From Siphonodentalium dalli (taxonomy: Eukaryota; Mollusca; Scaphopoda; Gadilida; Siphonodentaliidae): 64,000 nt of DNA. Every line of letters begins with the position of its first letter. Position 1 is the first letter of the stretch. The stretch covers positions 50,886,760 through 50,950,759 of the forward strand of contig CP136069.1 in assembly GCA_032622095.1 (NCBI GenBank). Reading direction: 5' to 3'. Both the position numbers and the translations under genes were made by a program. The notes below the pieces were generated by a model. That model saw nothing but the letters and a program-made list of their open reading frames with translations. It ran no database searches and was not told the DNA's origin. This document shows, one piece after another, positions 51,900 to 63,400 of this stretch.

Positions 51900-52870
51900 G
51901 AAGTTAATGGGAAATATCCTCTCTCTTTGAAAAGCCAACGATAATCCTAAGGGATGTATGTCTCTAGATGTGTCATAATATTTCATTTCTACAACGATGC
52001 GGTATTTCCAACATGACGTAATACACCATTTCCAAATATGGAGTGCATTTCGGGCGTAGTAAATGTTTGTGAGAATTGTAGTAGTTAGAAATAGTTATAT
52101 ATACAACAAAACGTGAATATCGTTGACTGATAAAAACTCAAAGATGATGTGTCCTATATTGCGATGAGTAAAATGAGTTATGGATATATCGCCTGTATTC
52201 AGTTTTCCAACAATAGTTGAGTTTGACAATGCATGGGAAAGTTGTGAACATGTCATTGACCTCTGATATGTGAAGTGATCTGTTATGCCATAAACCAATG
52301 AAATCACACACGCGCTTTGCCACTCTCCAATGAAATGAAGGGAATCCCATCAATTCAGTAACTGATTATGAATGAGATATCCAGAGATGTAAATATTGTA
52401 AAATTTTCGTCGGCTATTTAAAGAGATTGGGGAATATCCTGGATTGAAATCGTCTGTCTCTCTGTTGTGATATTTTAGCCTTTTTGCAGATCTCAATGAA
52501 ATTTGGAATGTAGTGTCTAATGATGTTCACATTTTCCAATCTAAGTGGAGTAATTTGATCAAAATCAAGTAATTGCGAGTGGCAAGTGAGCACTACTTTC
52601 TCTATTAATTAATAGTGAATATTCATGTGACCTTTACATTTCATTTGACCTTCACCTCGCTCAAAAAGTAGTCATTGAATACACCATAGTTCATTTCGAT
52701 TCGACTATATTCACACTTGATTATCTTGAAACTTATACACGTTTAAAAGTATGATTTGAATATTGTTATTGTCAGACATTCAGTCTGATGAATATGTGTG
52801 ACTTTGATTTGTTTTATACATTGTCATGTTGAGGCTGATGTACCATACTGATATCTACACATATGTGTAC
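51900..52870. other. no gene recognised
   Basis: About 1 kb with only short frames. 52430-52600 has a weak GTCTGTCTC tract followed by GATCTCAATGAAATTTGGAA, reminiscent of the P and I families. Confidence 0.4.
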
Positions 52871-52878
52871 TTTACTAT

Positions 52879-53278
52879 TTAACCCTTTACCCAACAGAAG
52901 GGCCCTGTGCCAATGCATTCTCTTATATATGCGAGTCGACCATAGGTCGCCTCGCATATATAAGAGAATGCATCGGCTTAACACATTAAAAATTATAAAA
53001 TTGTTAAAGAATGTAAGAAAAAATGGTAAAAAGTGTTAAAAAAAGATTTTTTTTAGGCCAATGCATTCTCTTATATATGCGAGGCGACCTATGGTCGACT
53101 CGCATATATAAGAGAATGCATTGGCACAGGGCATAACTGTAACTATCACAATGTGGTCAAGGAGCCGGTTCCAATGATATCCATATTTGTATGGTTCTAT
53201 TGAGACAGACCGAAGATATTTTAGGCTGTTGAAGCTTTATTTGGCCGGTTTTGGCCGGTTTGTTGGGTAAAGGGTTAA
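52879..53278. mobile_element. family B1 MITE, full-length
   Basis: Exact TTAA at both ends, CCCTTTACCCAACAGAAGG and the inverse. Two 68-bp palindromes, then the GGAGCCGGTTCC unique segment. Almost identical to the 30948 copy, hence recent. Confidence 0.92.
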
Positions 53279-53646
53279 ATTGATCAGACGGAGCACCAAG
53301 TATTTCTTGGTACATGTTGAAATGTTCATATAAAATTTGAATTCCATTATATCAAATTGTTATTTCTGCTGTCTGTCTGTCAGTGATGTATGGGTGTCAA
53401 TACAATACATATTATATTGTTCACATCGAGTCTTTTCTTCAATAAGCCCACCTCTCTTGCAATTGAGCCTTCCTTTATCTGGAAAATTTAATTTTCTGTC
53501 CATCTCCGCTCATATATCAGTCATGGTTTATCAGATCTCAATTAAGTAACCATATAGGTGAGACACAAATTCACACAATAGCCAACAGAATAATTAAAGA
53601 CATTAATAAAATTTTAGCATACATTGAGTATTTAGTATAGAAAGGG

Positions 53647-53925
53647 TTAACCCTTTACCCAACAAACCGGCCAAAACCGGCCAAATAAAGCTTCAACAGC
53701 CTAAAATATCCTCGGTCTGTCTCAATAGAACCATACAAATATGGATATCATTGGAACCGGCTCCTTGACCACATTGTGATAGTTACAGTTATGCCCTGTA
53801 CAATTTTATAATTTTTAATGTGTTAAGCCAATGCATTCTCTTATATATGCGAGGCGACCTATGGTCGACTCGCATATATAAGAGAATGCATTGGCACAGG
53901 GCCCTTCTGTTGGGTAAAGGGTTAA
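53647..53925. mobile_element. family B1 MITE, inverted, internally deleted
   Basis: TTAA at both ends. Order reversed compared with 52879. Only one 68-bp palindrome remains: TATGCCCTGT joins ACAATTTTATAA. Its left TTAA is also the right end of a family N copy (TAGTATAGAAAGGG). Confidence 0.9.
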
Positions 53926-54350
53926 GGATGGATTATCTCTTTATATAACAAATTTTAGATAGTTTCCTGGGTAGGAAATAATATGTATGGGTTGGAAATC
54001 CCTGCCCGGAATCGATTCTATCAATTAATATCGTTTTATTTCGATATTATTTTATTATAATGTGATGGATATAGTAACAATTTATGGGGATATATTTGTT
54101 ACTATATTTAGAACTTTTAGTGAGAGGCCTCCAGCTTGGTGCTCTGAACAAATGCGAGTCGCAAACTGTCTCCAATTGATTGTATGTATTGTAATATTAA
54201 GCGTGAATCAAGTAGACAAAACCTAGAGTGTAGCATATGCTTATTTTCAATAACTAAAAATCTCAAATATAAAAGATGGTCGTGAATATTAGGGACCATT
54301 ATTGAACAGCACAGAGTTTTTTTATACAAAGAAAAATCCAAATAAAATCA
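53926..54350. other. no gene recognised
   Basis: Small frames only, AT-rich. Confidence 0.4.
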
Positions 54351-54353
54351 ATA

Positions 54354-54627
54354 TTAACCCTTTCAGTGCCAGGGACCGATCTCATCGGCCCTAATTTACG
54401 GTCTGTAAAATCGGTCCTAAAAAAATAAAAAACATTTTTTTTTTTTTAGATTTTTAAAAAATTATTAAAATTGTAAAAAGTAATAACAAATGATGAAAAA
54501 TTGTTAGGCCAATGCATTCTCTTATATATGCGAGGCGACCTATGGTCGACTCGCATATATAAGAGAATGCATTGGCACAGGGTATATGGGTTGATTCAAA
54601 AATCGGACCTGGCACTCAAAGGGTTAA
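54354..54627. mobile_element. family B2 MITE carrying the 68-bp palindrome
   Basis: TTAA-CCCTTTCAGTGCCAGG and, inverted, CCTGGCACTCAAAGGG-TTAA. Between them is one copy of the GCATTCTCTTATATATGCGA palindrome, otherwise typical of B1. The outer ends match the palindrome-free B2 element at 57350. Confidence 0.88.
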
Positions 54628-54984
54628 TTGATAGATGTGTATCTGGACAGGGGTCTTTGATCCATATTTATTATTTCATACCCAGGAAACTATATAAAAC
54701 TTGTTATATAGGAAGAGATACTCCATCTTTAATTAAATGCTAATGACTTTGACTAAGTGGATGCTTTATGAAAATATTAGGGCCCAAGATGGCTTTGTTG
54801 CACACAGATGTTTGGGGTATACAGATCTTTTCATTCTGTCATACATGGTGGTAAAATTTAAACAAGACAACCCTCTATTTGCTTATAAATAAACTGAATC
54901 TAAAAAAAATCTCTACCTGCCCACCTGAAACTCAAACAAATATTTTTTTTATTTGGCCTCACAATATAGGATATCTAAAACTAA

Positions 54985-55150
54985 ACCCTTCCATGACTGG
55001 AGCTTCCTGAAATTTTGCGAAAACCATGTGCCAATGTATTCTCTTATATTTGTGAGTCTCCCATTGGGAGCCTCACATACATAAGAGATTGGTCTAGCAA
55101 TATTTACATTGACCTTGTAAGACAACACAATCTCTTATATATGCGAGGCT
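54985..55150. mobile_element. family B3 MITE, left half
   Basis: AAACCCTTCCATGACTGGAG, TGAAATTTTGCGAAAACC, then a decayed palindrome (TTGTGAGTCTCCCATTGGGA) and TGACCTTGTAAG. The right end is lost. Confidence 0.7.
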
Positions 55151-55173
55151 TAACATTTTTAAAATCTTGAAAT

Positions 55174-55563
55174 TTAACCCTTTACCCAACAAACCGGCCA
55201 AATAAAGCTTCAACAGCCTAAAATATCTTCGGTCTGTCTCAATAGAACCATACAAATATGGATATCATTGGAACCGGCTCCTTGACCACATTGTGATAGT
55301 TACAGTTATGCCCTGTGCCAATGCATTCTCTTATATATGCGAGTCGACCATAGGTTGCCTCGCATATATAAGAGAATGCATTGGCCTAAAAAAAATCTTT
55401 TTTTAACACTTTTTACCATTTTTTCTTACATTCTTTAACAATTTTATAATTTTTAATGTGTTAAGCCAATGCATTCTCTTATATATGCGAGGCGACCTAT
55501 GGTCGACTCGCATATATAAGAGAATGCATTGGCACAGGACCCTTCTGTTGGGTAAATGGTTAA
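55174..55563. mobile_element. family B1 MITE, inverted
   Basis: TTAA at both ends. Two 68-bp palindromes with the AT-rich spacer, GGAACCGGCTCC segment first. Nearly identical to 56772-57170. Confidence 0.92.
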
Positions 55564-55920
55564 GTTACCTGAATTTTGCCATAACAAATCATGATCATTT
55601 ATTGCATGTTGAAATTTATACACATTTTTCTCCAATTTATTCCGTGTTAAAAATTTGTCATTTTGCTATTGATATGAATATATTAAATATCCGTTATTTA
55701 TATAGTTGTCATGTAACCATTTTCAATTCCAATGAAATAGCTGACACCGCTCTTCACCTCTCCCTTGAACCAGACCAAAATTTTCAAGAATGAGGGATTC
55801 CTTTATTAAACCCCCAACCCCTGCCCCCAACTCCTCCCTCACCCCCCCCCCCCTCATCCCACCTGTTGCCATTTCACTGTACCTGTTAGTAAAGTCCAAA
55901 TTAGTTAAAATAGTGTGGAC
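55564..55920. other. no gene recognised
   Basis: C-rich run at about 55835-55860. No coding evidence. Confidence 0.4.
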
Positions 55921-55922
55921 AG

Positions 55923-56349
55923 GCCTGAAAATAAGGTGCCGGACATTTGCAGAATGAGGTCCCCAGAGGGTGAATTAGTGATGCTACCCCGCAGAGTGGG
56001 CTAGCATCACAAAATTCTCCCTTTGGGGACCTCATTCTGCTTAGGCATCATCTGCTATGGGAGACCTAGACTCAGATTTAAGTTCCCAGATGGTTATGTG
56101 CATCAATTGGGTACCTCGATTATGCATTGTGTAGTCTGCCAATTTGGGTATATAGAGAACTAAAAATAAAAAATAATAAAAATAACTTTCTAAAAAAGTA
56201 AAAAAAAAAATTAAGTTGAGGCCTAAATCTGAATGAGGTTCCCCAGAGGGTGCATTTGGTGATGCTAGCCCACCGTGCGGGATAGCTTCACTAAATTCAC
56301 CTTCTGGGGAACTCATTCTGCAAATGACAGACACACTATTTGCAGGCTT
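55923..56349. mobile_element. family C element, near full-length
   Basis: AGGCCTGAAAATAAGGTGCC at the left and ACACACTATTTGCAGGCTTG at the right, so it combines the two end types seen elsewhere. Internal palindromes intact. AT-rich insertion near 56165-56210. Confidence 0.75.
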
Positions 56350-56770
56350 GGTATGAGCATAATTAGTTACCGGTGCATACTAATTTTGGTTGATAAGGCA
56401 ACTCTAAATGGAGTTGACATTCAGAAATCAAGAAAAGTTAGCTTTCTAACCAAGAAAATTTTATTTCAGAAACCAAAATAAGGCCCATAACTCTGGTAAA
56501 AATCATTGGAACAAACTCAAATTCACTTGTTGACATTATTGCATATCATTTAATTAAAAGGTTACTTAAATTATGGAAACAAGCTAAATGCACATACACT
56601 CGTAGTCCAAATTTCCTTTGTCGTAAACCAGCTAATGAAATTAGTAGGAGTAATACTGCTCTTCAAGTACGTCAAAGTATGGTCGCCTTAGTAAATCACC
56701 CTCTCATCTAAAATCACCAATGAGGGTAATAAATAAAATGTCACAAACTTTTCTGAACTCAACAAGAGTT
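56350..56770. other. no gene recognised
   Basis: Short frames only. No repeat ends recognised. Confidence 0.4.
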
Positions 56771-56771
56771 G

Positions 56772-57170
56772 TTAACCCTTTACCCAACAAACCGGCCACA
56801 ACCGGCCAAATAAAGCTTCAACAGCCTAAAATATCTTCGGTCTGTCTCAATAGAACCATACAAATATGGGTATCATTGGAACCGGCTCCTTGACCACATT
56901 GTGATAGTTACAGTTATGCCCTGTGCCAATGCATTCTCTTATATATGCGAGTCGACCATAGGTCGCCTCGCATATATAAGAGAATGCATTGGCCTAAAAA
57001 AATCTTTTTTTAACACTTTTTACCATTTTTTCTTATATTCTTTAACAATTTTATAATTTTTAATGTGTTAAGCCAATGCATTCTCTTATATATGCGAGGC
57101 GACCTATGGTCGACTCGCATATATAAGAGAATGCATTGGCACAGGGCCCTTCTGTTGGGTAAAGGGTTAA
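56772..57170. mobile_element. family B1 MITE, inverted, full-length
   Basis: TTAA at both ends, two 68-bp palindromes. Differs from the 55174 copy by a handful of bases. Confidence 0.92.
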
Positions 57171-57349
57171 TGTGAAAAATATATTTTATCACAATATTGA
57201 CATACATGACCGTAATTTATAAATTTGACCTCGCTAACTTCGTAACAGTTCAGGTATTCTTTAGACGTAAACAAACATAAAATGTGAGGTTATCCTAATT
57301 ACACGGCATATTCTGTGCATAATTTAAAACAACAGTTTATAATACATCC

Positions 57350-57518
57350 TTAACCCTTTCAGTGCCAAGTCCGATTTTTGTATCAACCCATATTTCCTTG
57401 ATCATTTTTCAAGAGCTCTTTCCATCAATGTATCACATTATTATAATCAATAAATTTGAAAAATGATCAAGGAAATATGGGTTGATACAAAAATCGGACT
57501 TGGCACTGAAAGGGTTAA
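57350..57518. mobile_element. family B2 MITE without the 68-bp palindrome
   Basis: TTAA at both ends, CCCTTTCAGTGCCAAGTCC and the inverse. Nearly the whole 161 bp is an inverted repeat (CCGATTTTTGTATCAACCC and complement). It provides the empty-state comparison for 54354-54627. Confidence 0.9.
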
Positions 57519-57713
57519 TATGACTATAAGATATCAATCTTTCCAAAATATGTAGCATTTTGTGTTGATTTGTACGATGAAGTCGATTAACATTGACGAA
57601 AAAATCCTGCCACTGGATCTTGGTGCAAAGTTCGTTACAGAAGAGTAAGGCAACCATATTTTGATTTAAACCAGTATTATCCCTACCCATAACCCATATA
57701 ACTAGATGGTGTA

Positions 57714-57926
57714 CAGTAATGCTCTAAGTAATGGACTCCCTAACCACAGCAGAATTATGGGTAACTTTTCAGGATTTAGTCGGAAATATAGCTTGTTGCC
57801 ATTCATCGGAAAGCTCTCCCCGAGAGCTTTCCGATGAATGGCAACAAGCCATATTTCCGACTAAATCCTGAAAAGTTACCCATAATTCTGCTGTGGTTAT
57901 GGAGTCGATTACTTAGGGCATTACTG
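57714..57926. mobile_element. family A palindromic MITE, copy 8
   Basis: Full-length, TA on both sides. Loop CTCTCCCCGAGAG. Arms nearly perfect. Confidence 0.9.
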
Positions 57927-58135
57927 TATGTACTCTGCTATTTCCATAGTCAATTTTGGGGGACATACAGCTGCTAGATTCTTATTCCCTTCTGACTTCT
58001 TCACCATCTCCTCGTTTGTTTTATTGGGATAATTTAGAGTTCTCTCTCATACCTTCACACTGCAAGCTAACGCAATCATCAAATCAGATGTGTTTTAAAA
58101 ACAATTCTTAGACGAATTGCAACTTAGTGTATTAT

Positions 58136-58857
58136 TTAAAGGTGCTCACTCAAGCCTTGAAATAGGGTGTCTGTCATTTGCAGAATGAGGTCCCCAGAGG
58201 GTGAATTTAGTGATGCTACCCCGCATAGCGGGCTAGCATCACCAAATTCACCCTCTGGGAACCTCATTCTGCTGAGGTGTAAGCAGAATGAGGTCCCCAG
58301 AGAGTGAATTTGGTGATGCTAGCCCACTATGCAGGGTAGCATCACTAAATTCACCCTCTGGGGACCTCATTCTGCAAATGACAGACACCCTATTTCAAGG
58401 CTTGTGCTCAATCCGATTTGATGGTCCCCATATCATCAGATTCCAACAACAACAACAATTTTTTTTTAATGCCGATTTAGTTAATATCAGAATCGAGTAA
58501 TTGCCCAAAAATAATGCTAACCACAGTCAACTATAGTGTAAAATTGCCCAAAACCTGTTATTTATCAACATTTTGTTCAACGAAATTTAGCCGGTTTGTC
58601 AAATACCTGACAAAAAAAACACTTGATTTTAGTGTTATCCATCTTCATCCGCAATTTAGTCCGAGACCGTTTCCTCGTTGACTGTTTACTGGGCCACTTA
58701 AAATTATCGGTGGTGAAAAATAATAGATTTCAAACATCGATATCTGATCACTCTGAGCTCTGATGGGTGGGTTACTTGACTCAAATCAAATATTTTTTAC
58801 CCCCGAAGCCAAGGAAATAGTAATTTGCGACCGTTAATTCGGATTATCCATCTTTAA
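58136..58857. mobile_element. family F MITE interrupted by family C
   Basis: TTAA at both ends (58136-58139, 58854-58857). AGGTGCTCA is cut after a few bases by a C element, then CTCAATCCGATTTGATGG resumes. The diverged right arm contains CTGATCACTCTGAGC and CCCCCGAAGCCAAGGAAATA. Confidence 0.8.
58143..58412. mobile_element. family C element in family F, 8-bp duplication
   Basis: Element 58151-58404, flanked by TGCTCACT and TGCTCAAT (one mismatch). Ends CAAGCCTTGAAATAG and the exact inverse. It contains both internal palindromes but no long middle, only 254 bp. Confidence 0.85.
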
Positions 58858-58923
58858 CAAAGCCCCTCCAGTGATATCCCATTCTCTACGAGAGTTGTCT
58901 ATCTTACCGATATTGAATATAGG

Positions 58924-60501
58924 TAAGATAGCAAGCCTGCATTTGCAGAATGAGGTCCCCAGGGTTGGCGTGATTACATGCCAATGTAATCGATTACGAT
59001 TACAATTACTTTTGATTTACATGATTACGATTATGATTACTGATTACATTTTTTCCATTGTAATTGATTATGATTACAATTAATTTAGTAAATGTAATCG
59101 ATTACTTTTTGATTACATCTGATTACAATTGTTAGTTTCCAACCATTTTGATCGCATGGGAATAAATAATGAAATAATTCAAATTAACACAAATTTGATT
59201 TAATAAAGACATCACTGCATAACATGGAAAAAAGAAACGATAGAAAGAAGCAAGCAATAAACATATAAACTTTTTACATTTACATGTATTGGAAAGGTTT
59301 CGACATGAAGTTATGCACCAACTTATTGGGAATACATTATGTTTTATGTGTATTTATTTATGTAAATACATTTTAATATATTTTTAAATTTCTTACATGG
59401 TTTTAAACTAGTGCATAATATTTATGAAAATATCACCAGAAACATTTATAAATTATTTTCATGTTCTGTTAGATTCAATTCCCAACACAATGAAGATAAC
59501 ACTAAGATTTATTTGATGATCATCCGTTGTTAATCCCGATTAAATGCGGCTTAACTATCCATGAGTGCAGTAAATGATAAACCAGTTAATTAGGTCTACA
59601 TGTGTACATCACACCTGCTTTGTTCAGTTAATTAGCCCTATTGCACCAGTGTGACTCTAAATAAATGTTTATTTGTCTGCATCATAAGTTTATTGCCATT
59701 CATGCTGTTTTCAACATTTGTGTGTTGTTATCTGTGTCCACAGCCAGAATTTACATACACACTGTACCACTAAAATAACAAATGACAAAATTGTACTAAC
59801 TTTCTAATATGTTGTTTGTATCGGTGCACGCTCCACAGTACCAAAGTATGAGACTGAGTATCCAATAGCCATCCATATGTATATTTTGGTAAAAGTAATC
59901 AAAAATAATCAAAATGTTATCATGATTATAGGTACATTTGAAAGTAATCGATTACAATTACTTGTAATCAAGAAATGTTATGATTACTGATTACAGATGA
60001 TTACTCCAAATTTTGTAATTGATTACTTTGATTACAATTACTGATTACGATTACCCCAACCCTGGAGGTCCCCCAGAGGGTGAATTTAGAGATGGTATCT
60101 GCATAGCGGGCTAGCATCATAAAATACACCCTCTGGGGACCTCATTCTGCTTAGGCCTCATCTGCTATGGGAGGCATAGACTCAGATTGAAGTTTCAAAA
60201 ATATTTTAATATTGTGATGTACACCCATTGGGAACCACGATTATGCAATGTGTCGTCTGCCAATTTGGGGATATATAGAGAAACTAAACTAAAAAAGAAA
60301 TAGAATCTATGTGAAGAAGTGTTTATAGAAATTTGATAATAAAGAAACTTTCCAGAGAAGATGAGGCCTAAACAGAATGAGGTCCCCAGAGAGTGAATTT
60401 GGTGATGCTAGCCCGCTATGCGGGATAGCGTCACTAAATTCATCCTCTGGGGACCTCATTATGCAAATGACTGGCACAATAAACTCAGGCTTGTAAGATA
60501 G
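58924..60501. mobile_element. family C element with exact 8-bp duplication, split by family D
   Basis: TAAGATAG stands at 58924-58931 and 60494-60501. The C element runs 58932-60493, with CAAGCCTGC at the left and CAGGCTTG at the right. It is cut at 58959 by the D element and resumes at 60065. The exact duplication places family C with the hAT-type transposons. Confidence 0.92.
58952..60072. mobile_element. family D element, copy 2, exact 8-bp duplication
   Basis: GAGGTCCC at 58952-58959 and 60065-60072 flank CAGGGTTGGCG to CCCCAACCCTG (58960-60064). CAGGG ends and 8-bp duplication identify a hAT-type non-autonomous element of 1105 bp. The ends are filled with GTAATC/GATTAC strings, including three exact GTAATCGATTAC palindromes. 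Inverse relative to copy 1 at 41943. Confidence 0.92.
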
Positions 60502-61590
60502 ATAACTCTGGTTGAGATTGTTGATTTCCATGCAACATATCTCTTGTATTCTGGATTATTCCGTGTTGAACCTGTACGTGACTGGGAGCCGATCTGTGTC
60601 TGCTGATAGAATTAGACTCACGATGACGCAGGGACTCATTGTTTACACGTGTCTCTTGGGAGTCCCACGCCAGACACATGATACAGGGCGACTTATTGGA
60701 TTTGAGCGATCTGACATGCTCAGTCATGCCTCAATCAATAAATGCAATATTTTTAATAGTCATATACAACTGAGCTAAATATCCCCAAATAATTATGAGA
60801 GCAGGGACGCATAGCCATATGGGTCAGGGGGCTGGGAGTGCAGCCCCCCCCAAAAAACATTTTAAAAGCTCAAAATTTGGGCAATTTTCAGGCAAATTGG
60901 AGATATTTTCGGTTAAATTCAGGCAAATTTAATGGTATTTCAAAAGTTAATTGTGGCAAATTACAGTATTTTTCACATTTCTGCCTGAATTATACATATT
61001 TAAGGTTAATTTGAATCTATTTTATTATATTTTTTTGTATATACAAGGAAAATTCTACAAAAATTGTGTTACAACCATAAATATATCATGTAAAAAAGTT
61101 CGTGCAAAAAAGTCTCAGCTCCCCTAAAAATTTGGGCGCTTAATTATACATGTACTGCTATGAAGGGACATGACAACAATGGCATAAAAAAATATGGGGT
61201 GTTGTTAGTCATCCCTGTCCCAATTCAATATCTTCAACATTTGGAATTTACTTGCCTGAAACAACAGACAACTGAAGCCTTTGTCATCAGAAATATAATT
61301 TCTTTTTCCACACTATGTATGATGTGGTACAGCAAATGTTACTACATTTAGAACAAGGCACTGTTTGCCAGTTATCCTCCAGTTGTTTTTCAACCTGAAA
61401 TCTCATTTTTTTAATTTATTTTTAAAAATATGTATTCATGGTTCCAGACCTCCAGTTACAACAACAACAACATACCAGTAAATGTAATCGAAGTTAACGT
61501 TGTGTTCTGCTTTATTCAGTTGAAAATATTTTGAAAACCAAGTATGACCCATAAACTAGACCCAATAAGTACCAAAGAATATCATTCTGT
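60502..61590. other. no gene recognised
   Basis: Contains an element-like start CAGGGACGCATAGCC at about 60803 followed by a C-run and poly-A, but I could not find the matching right end. Open frames of 63-88 codons lack motifs. A run of CAACAACAACAAC is at 61458. Confidence 0.4.
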
Positions 61591-61591
61591 T

Positions 61592-61861
61592 ATTGAAGAT
61601 GGATAACTCTAAAATCAAGTGGTAATAATAACCACTTGATTTTATAGTTCTCCATCTTCATCCGCAATTTATCCGAGACTGTCCGTATGACCAAGTGTTT
61701 CTGGGCCACATATTATTGAGAAATAACAAACTTCAAAAATCGAAATCTTATCACTCTGAGCTTTGATGGGTGGGTTCCTCGTCTCGAATCAAATATTTTT
61801 TACCCCCGAAGCCAAAGAAATAGTAATTTAGGAGCGTCTGATCGGATTGGGTACCTTTAAC
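61592..61861. mobile_element. family F MITE, right half
   Basis: Begins in the central hairpin (GGATAACTCTAAAATCAAGT) and runs to GGATTGGGTACCT-TTAA. Left arm absent. Confidence 0.8.
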
Positions 61862-61949
61862 AAAATTATTTTTGTTGTCCATCTAAAACATTCCAAAGAT
61901 ATGAAATAAATGCATAGCAAAGTCAATATAAAATAAAATAGAGTGTTTC

Positions 61950-62610
61950 TTAACCCTTTCATGATGGGAGCTGCGCTGGCGCAACATTAAAGACCCTGTG
62001 CCAATGCATTCTCTTATATATGCGAGTCGACCATTGGTTGCCTCGCATATATAAGAGAATGCATTGGCCTAACAATTTTTTATCAATTTTTCCTACATTC
62101 TTTAACAAATTTTATCATTTATTATATCATTTTTTATCATTTTTTCTTACATTCTTTATAAATTTTTATCATTTTTTCTTACATTGTTCAACAATTTTTA
62201 TCATTTTTAGCTCAACTTTACTTTGTAAAGTTTGAACTATTGCCATCACTTGGTATCCGTCATCCGTGTGTGTGTGCATGTGTGAGGGAGGGTGTGTGCG
62301 TGTGTGATTCGTCAACAATTTCCTTTAGCATGAGTTACAGGTCGTACCTTTGGTCGGATCATTATAAAATTTGTCATAGCTGTTGACATTGACATGTATA
62401 TGGGAACGAGTCATTTTGGGGTCATTCCGAAAAAACATGGCCGCCAGTGGCCATCTTGGATTTCAAAATTCAAAATAATTTTTATCAATATTTCTTACAT
62501 TTTTTTACAATTTAAAACAAAAAATTCTTACATTTTTTAACAATTATAAAAAATTATATAAAATTTGTTAGGCCAATGCATTCTCTTATATATGGGAGGC
62601 GACCTATGGT
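61950..62610. mobile_element. family B3 MITE with spacer expansion and insertion
   Basis: TTAA-CCCTTTCATGATGGGAGC at the left, one 68-bp palindrome (about 61998-62068), then repeated TTTTTCTTACATTCTTTA-like spacer units. From about 62210 to 62460 an unrelated repeat starting AGCTCAACTTTACTTTGTAA interrupts. Spacer units then resume, and half a second palindrome (GCATTCTCTTATATATGGGA) ends at 62609. Confidence 0.65.
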
Positions 62611-62667
62611 TAGTGAGAGCTTTCCGATGAATGGCAACATTAGTCGATTATTTAGGGCATTACTGTA
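62611..62667. repeat. family A fragment fused to a B-type palindrome
   Basis: GAGAGCTTTCCGATGAATGG, then a deletion, then TAGTCGATTATTTAGGGCAT and TACTGTA. It replaces the second half of the B palindrome. Confidence 0.75.
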
Positions 62668-62669
62668 GG

Positions 62670-62985
62670 TGAGTGATAGGGTTAAATGGTATATCAACAT
62701 GTTACCACTTACAATTATGTTCCATCTGTCACCCAACATTCGATATGACTCATATTTACTGACAGTTTCTGTGGCAGGTCGCTGGTATATCTACATTTAA
62801 TTGGTATTAAAATAGGTCTCTTTATTGCACTCAGACATTCAATTTGTACCATTACACATCATTATAGTGGCATTCCAGAACACATGGAACTGACATGAAG
62901 CCGACATGAAGCCGACTTAGGTCCTCAGTAACCTCACCAACATGGGACACCTCATGTCATACAGTTTGACAAAATTATGATGACA
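62670..62985. other. no gene recognised
   Basis: AT-rich. No element ends. A short CATGAAGCCGA duplication at about 62895. Confidence 0.4.
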
Positions 62986-62987
62986 TA

Positions 62988-63200
62988 CAGTAATGCCATA
63001 AATAATCAACTCCTTAACCACAGCAGAATTATGGGTAACTTTTCAGGATTTAGTCGGATATATGGCTTGTTGCCATTCATCAGAGAGCTCTTACAGAGAG
63101 CTTTCCAATGAATGGCAACAAGCCATATTTCCGACTAAATCCTGAAAAGTTACCCATAATTCTGCTGTGGTTATGGAGTCGATTATTTTGGGCATTACTG
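62988..63200. mobile_element. family A palindromic MITE, copy 9
   Basis: Full-length, TA on both sides. Loop CTCTTACAGAGAG. Confidence 0.9.
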
Positions 63201-63334
63201 TATACAGTGGCTCAAATACTGAAGGGCTAGGGGCACAGCCTTATATAATGGCCTGAAGGCACCCGTAGCAAGTATAAAGTGAATAGAAATTTATTGGTAT
63301 TCCAAGTTTATTCGCTATTCATGACAGTCCTCTA

Positions 63335-63400
63335 AATATGGTGCTGGTCATTTGCAGAATGAGGTCCCCAGAGGTTGAATTTAGTGACACTATATGCCCT
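63335..63400. repeat. family C left-end fragment
   Basis: GGTGCTGGTCATTTGCAGAA, TGAGGTCCCCAGAGG and TTGAATTTAGTGACAC, then unrelated sequence. Confidence 0.65.
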
